This document shows positions 63,264 through 64,000 of a DNA stretch of 64,000 bases, in pieces. Each line of letters begins with the position of its first letter. Position 1 is the first letter of the stretch. The notes beneath the pieces were generated by a model. It saw only the letters and a list, made by a program, of their open reading frames with translations. It searched no databases and was not told where the DNA came from. A program made the position numbers and the translations under genes. This stretch comes from an uncultured Shewanella sp. (GTDB lineage: Bacteria > Pseudomonadota > Gammaproteobacteria > Enterobacterales > Shewanellaceae): contig NZ_CANMIO010000007.1 in NCBI RefSeq assembly GCF_947497935.1, positions 62,001-126,000 of the forward strand. Reading direction: 5' to 3'.

Positions 63264-63683
63264 GTCTTTACTACGGCGCTCGTAATATTTCTTTTCTCTT
63301 TCTTTGTTTTCTTTAGCTGAACCTATTTTCCAACCCATATAATGATTTATATCGTCCATTGCCTCTTGAGCACATGATCTAACCCAATCACTTTCATCTT
63401 TTAAGCCACGAAGTAAAGCTGGTTTTACTATATTTTTTTCTAATTTATTAAGATTCATCGCTGTATAAGCAAATCCACGAAATGAATTTCCTCTAACATT
63501 TTCATCAGGATGTTCAGAGAGTTTTAAACTCACATCTTGAACGAATCGCCAGTTCTCATGGTTGAAACCAAGTTTAATAGGGATTAATTTGAGAGCCTCG
63601 ACATCATCTAGCTTTATGGCTTCCCATATGTCAGCGTCACTAAATTCATTTGTATGGACATCTTGATACTTTAATTTACTCAT
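63258..63683 (-). CDS. Cassette gene: small helical-repeat (HEAT-like) protein
   Basis: The 141-residue protein starts MSKLKYQDVHTNEFSDADIWEAI and has repeating helical pairs: DVSLKLSEHPDENVRGNSFRGFAYTAMN, then KPALLRGLKDESDWVRSCAQEAMDDI. The phrase D-E-x-x-V-R is typical of HEAT/PBS-lyase repeats, which usually mediate protein contacts. I start at ATG 63683. The longer frame to 63845 runs back through the upstream attC and is not real. Similar small HEAT proteins are common in integron cassettes. The function is unknown. Confidence 0.7.
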   Translation of the reverse strand: MSKLKYQDVHTNEFSDADIWEAIKLDDVEALKLIPIKLGFNHENWRFVQDVSLKLSEHPDENVRGNSFRGFAYTAMNLNKLEKNIVKPALLRGLKDESDWVRSCAQEAMDDINHYMGWKIGSAKENKEREKKYYERRSKDS

Positions 63684-63695
63684 AATTCTCGAGAC

Positions 63696-63798
63696 AGCTA
63701 ACGCCCCAATAAGGGGCTGATAATGCTTGGCTAAACTGTGTAACGAAGTGGAGCTGAGCCAAGCTTTAGCAGTCCCGCACTTAATTGGCTTGTTATGT
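63696..63798 (-). other. Integron attC recombination site (following the right-edge cassette gene)
   Basis: The 103-bp site runs from AGCTAAC (63696-63702) to GTTATGT (63792-63798). gccccaataaggggc is next to the left core. The inner arms gcttggct (63725-63732) and agccaagc (63757-63764) are perfectly complementary. It is the best-formed example after the 62298-62409 site. Confidence 0.9.
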
Positions 63799-63999
63799 TT
63801 TTGACTTAACCCTAAACGCCTGCCAAATAAATGCAATGGCAGCAACCAGAAACATTAAGAGCATAAACCAAAAGAAATTGGGACTTTCTTCTAAATAATG
63901 ATATCTAACTGTTCCATAAAATGCCCCTGTAACGTATGCATTATAAGTTTTATAAATAAAATAAAACGATACACACAATAAAATAAATCTAGTTGGCCA
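63793..63999 (-). CDS. Cassette gene cut by the window edge: small membrane protein
   Basis: The frame is open to the right edge (the last visible codons read WPTRFILLCVSFYFIYKTYN) and ends KSKT with a TAA inside the attC core. It holds two hydrophobic segments, one at the edge and one at the end (FFWFMLLMFLVAAIAFIWQAF). The true start lies beyond 64000, so the TTG at 63978 is not needed. No family is recognised. Confidence 0.65.
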   Translation of the reverse strand, partial: WPTRFILLCVSFYFIYKTYNAYVTGAFYGTVRYHYLEESPNFFWFMLLMFLVAAIAFIWQAFRVKSKT

Positions 64000-64000
64000 A

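Noticed and set aside
63684..63845. N-terminal extension of the HEAT-like cassette gene
   Set aside because: The extension runs backward through the attC site and the neighbouring cassette. The ATG at 63683 is the sensible start.
1..64000. tRNA genes, rRNA, prophage or insertion sequences
   Set aside because: I looked for cloverleaf-like sequences with GTTCRANYC arms, transposase or integrase frames, and terminal inverted repeats, and found none that I could support.

Overview
The window is about 64 kb of a gammaproteobacterial chromosome, most likely a marine Shewanella. The evidence is a small periplasmic tetraheme cytochrome c of the CctA type next to htpX, the bioA/bioBFCD cluster beside a second EF-G gene, a curli operon, a TPP-riboswitch thiamine-uptake operon, the ydbH-ynbE-ydbL set, and a chromosomal integron cassette array at the right edge. 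No tRNA, rRNA, CRISPR array, transposase or prophage was seen. The assignment rests on gene content and remembered family sequences, not on a database search.

Left part (0-10.5 kb): the 3' end of an unrecognised gene, fusA2 (second EF-G) on the minus strand, then the complete biotin cluster with bioA divergent from bioB-bioF-bioC-bioD. These are followed by htpX, which has a good heat-shock (sigma-32) promoter candidate, and cctA. Next (10.7-15.2 kb) comes a transglutaminase-like/TPR lipoprotein and a curli operon: one curlin-repeat subunit, then csgD, csgE, csgF and csgG. At 15.2-22.3 kb lie a short TetR-type regulator, hinT, two hotdog thioesterases and ycfL. A TPP riboswitch follows, whose downstream hairpin hides the Shine-Dalgarno of a thiamine-uptake operon (TonB-dependent receptor, YkoF-like binding protein, PnuT permease, thiamine kinase-like protein). 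In E. coli hinT, ycfL and thiK are also neighbours.

Middle (22.5-50 kb): mostly housekeeping and membrane genes. They include a DUF6279 lipoprotein, a DoxX protein, a YdjA-type nitroreductase and two GNAT acetyltransferases. A MacB-type ABC export operon is notable for three successive periplasmic adaptors and a possible 9-residue leader peptide upstream. Then come a two-TM potassium-channel-like protein, an AI-2E/PerM permease, a DUF2157-DUF4401-GDYXXLXY operon, an MreB-like fragment protein, ydbH-ynbE-ydbL, a YeaD-type epimerase, a large acyl-CoA dehydrogenase, yjjG and a DUF938 methyltransferase.

Right part (50-64 kb): a CpdB/UshA-type nucleotidase lipoprotein, a Dcp-type M3 peptidase lipoprotein divergent from an exported M20 peptidase, an Aer-type chemoreceptor, a 190-bp sequence repeated three times in tandem and rich in hairpins, and rarD. 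After a gene-free stretch of about 0.7 kb with another hairpin cluster, the window ends in the distal part of an integron cassette array. It has six well-formed attC sites plus one degenerate terminal site, with seven minus-strand cassettes: an MBOAT-like protein, an exported beta-barrel-like protein, a nonsense-mutated membrane protein, three small proteins with one or more hydrophobic segments or repeats, and one cut by the window edge. The orientation puts attI and the integrase gene beyond position 64000.

Many start codons were moved from the longest open frame to a downstream start with a better ribosome binding site; each case is stated in its entry.
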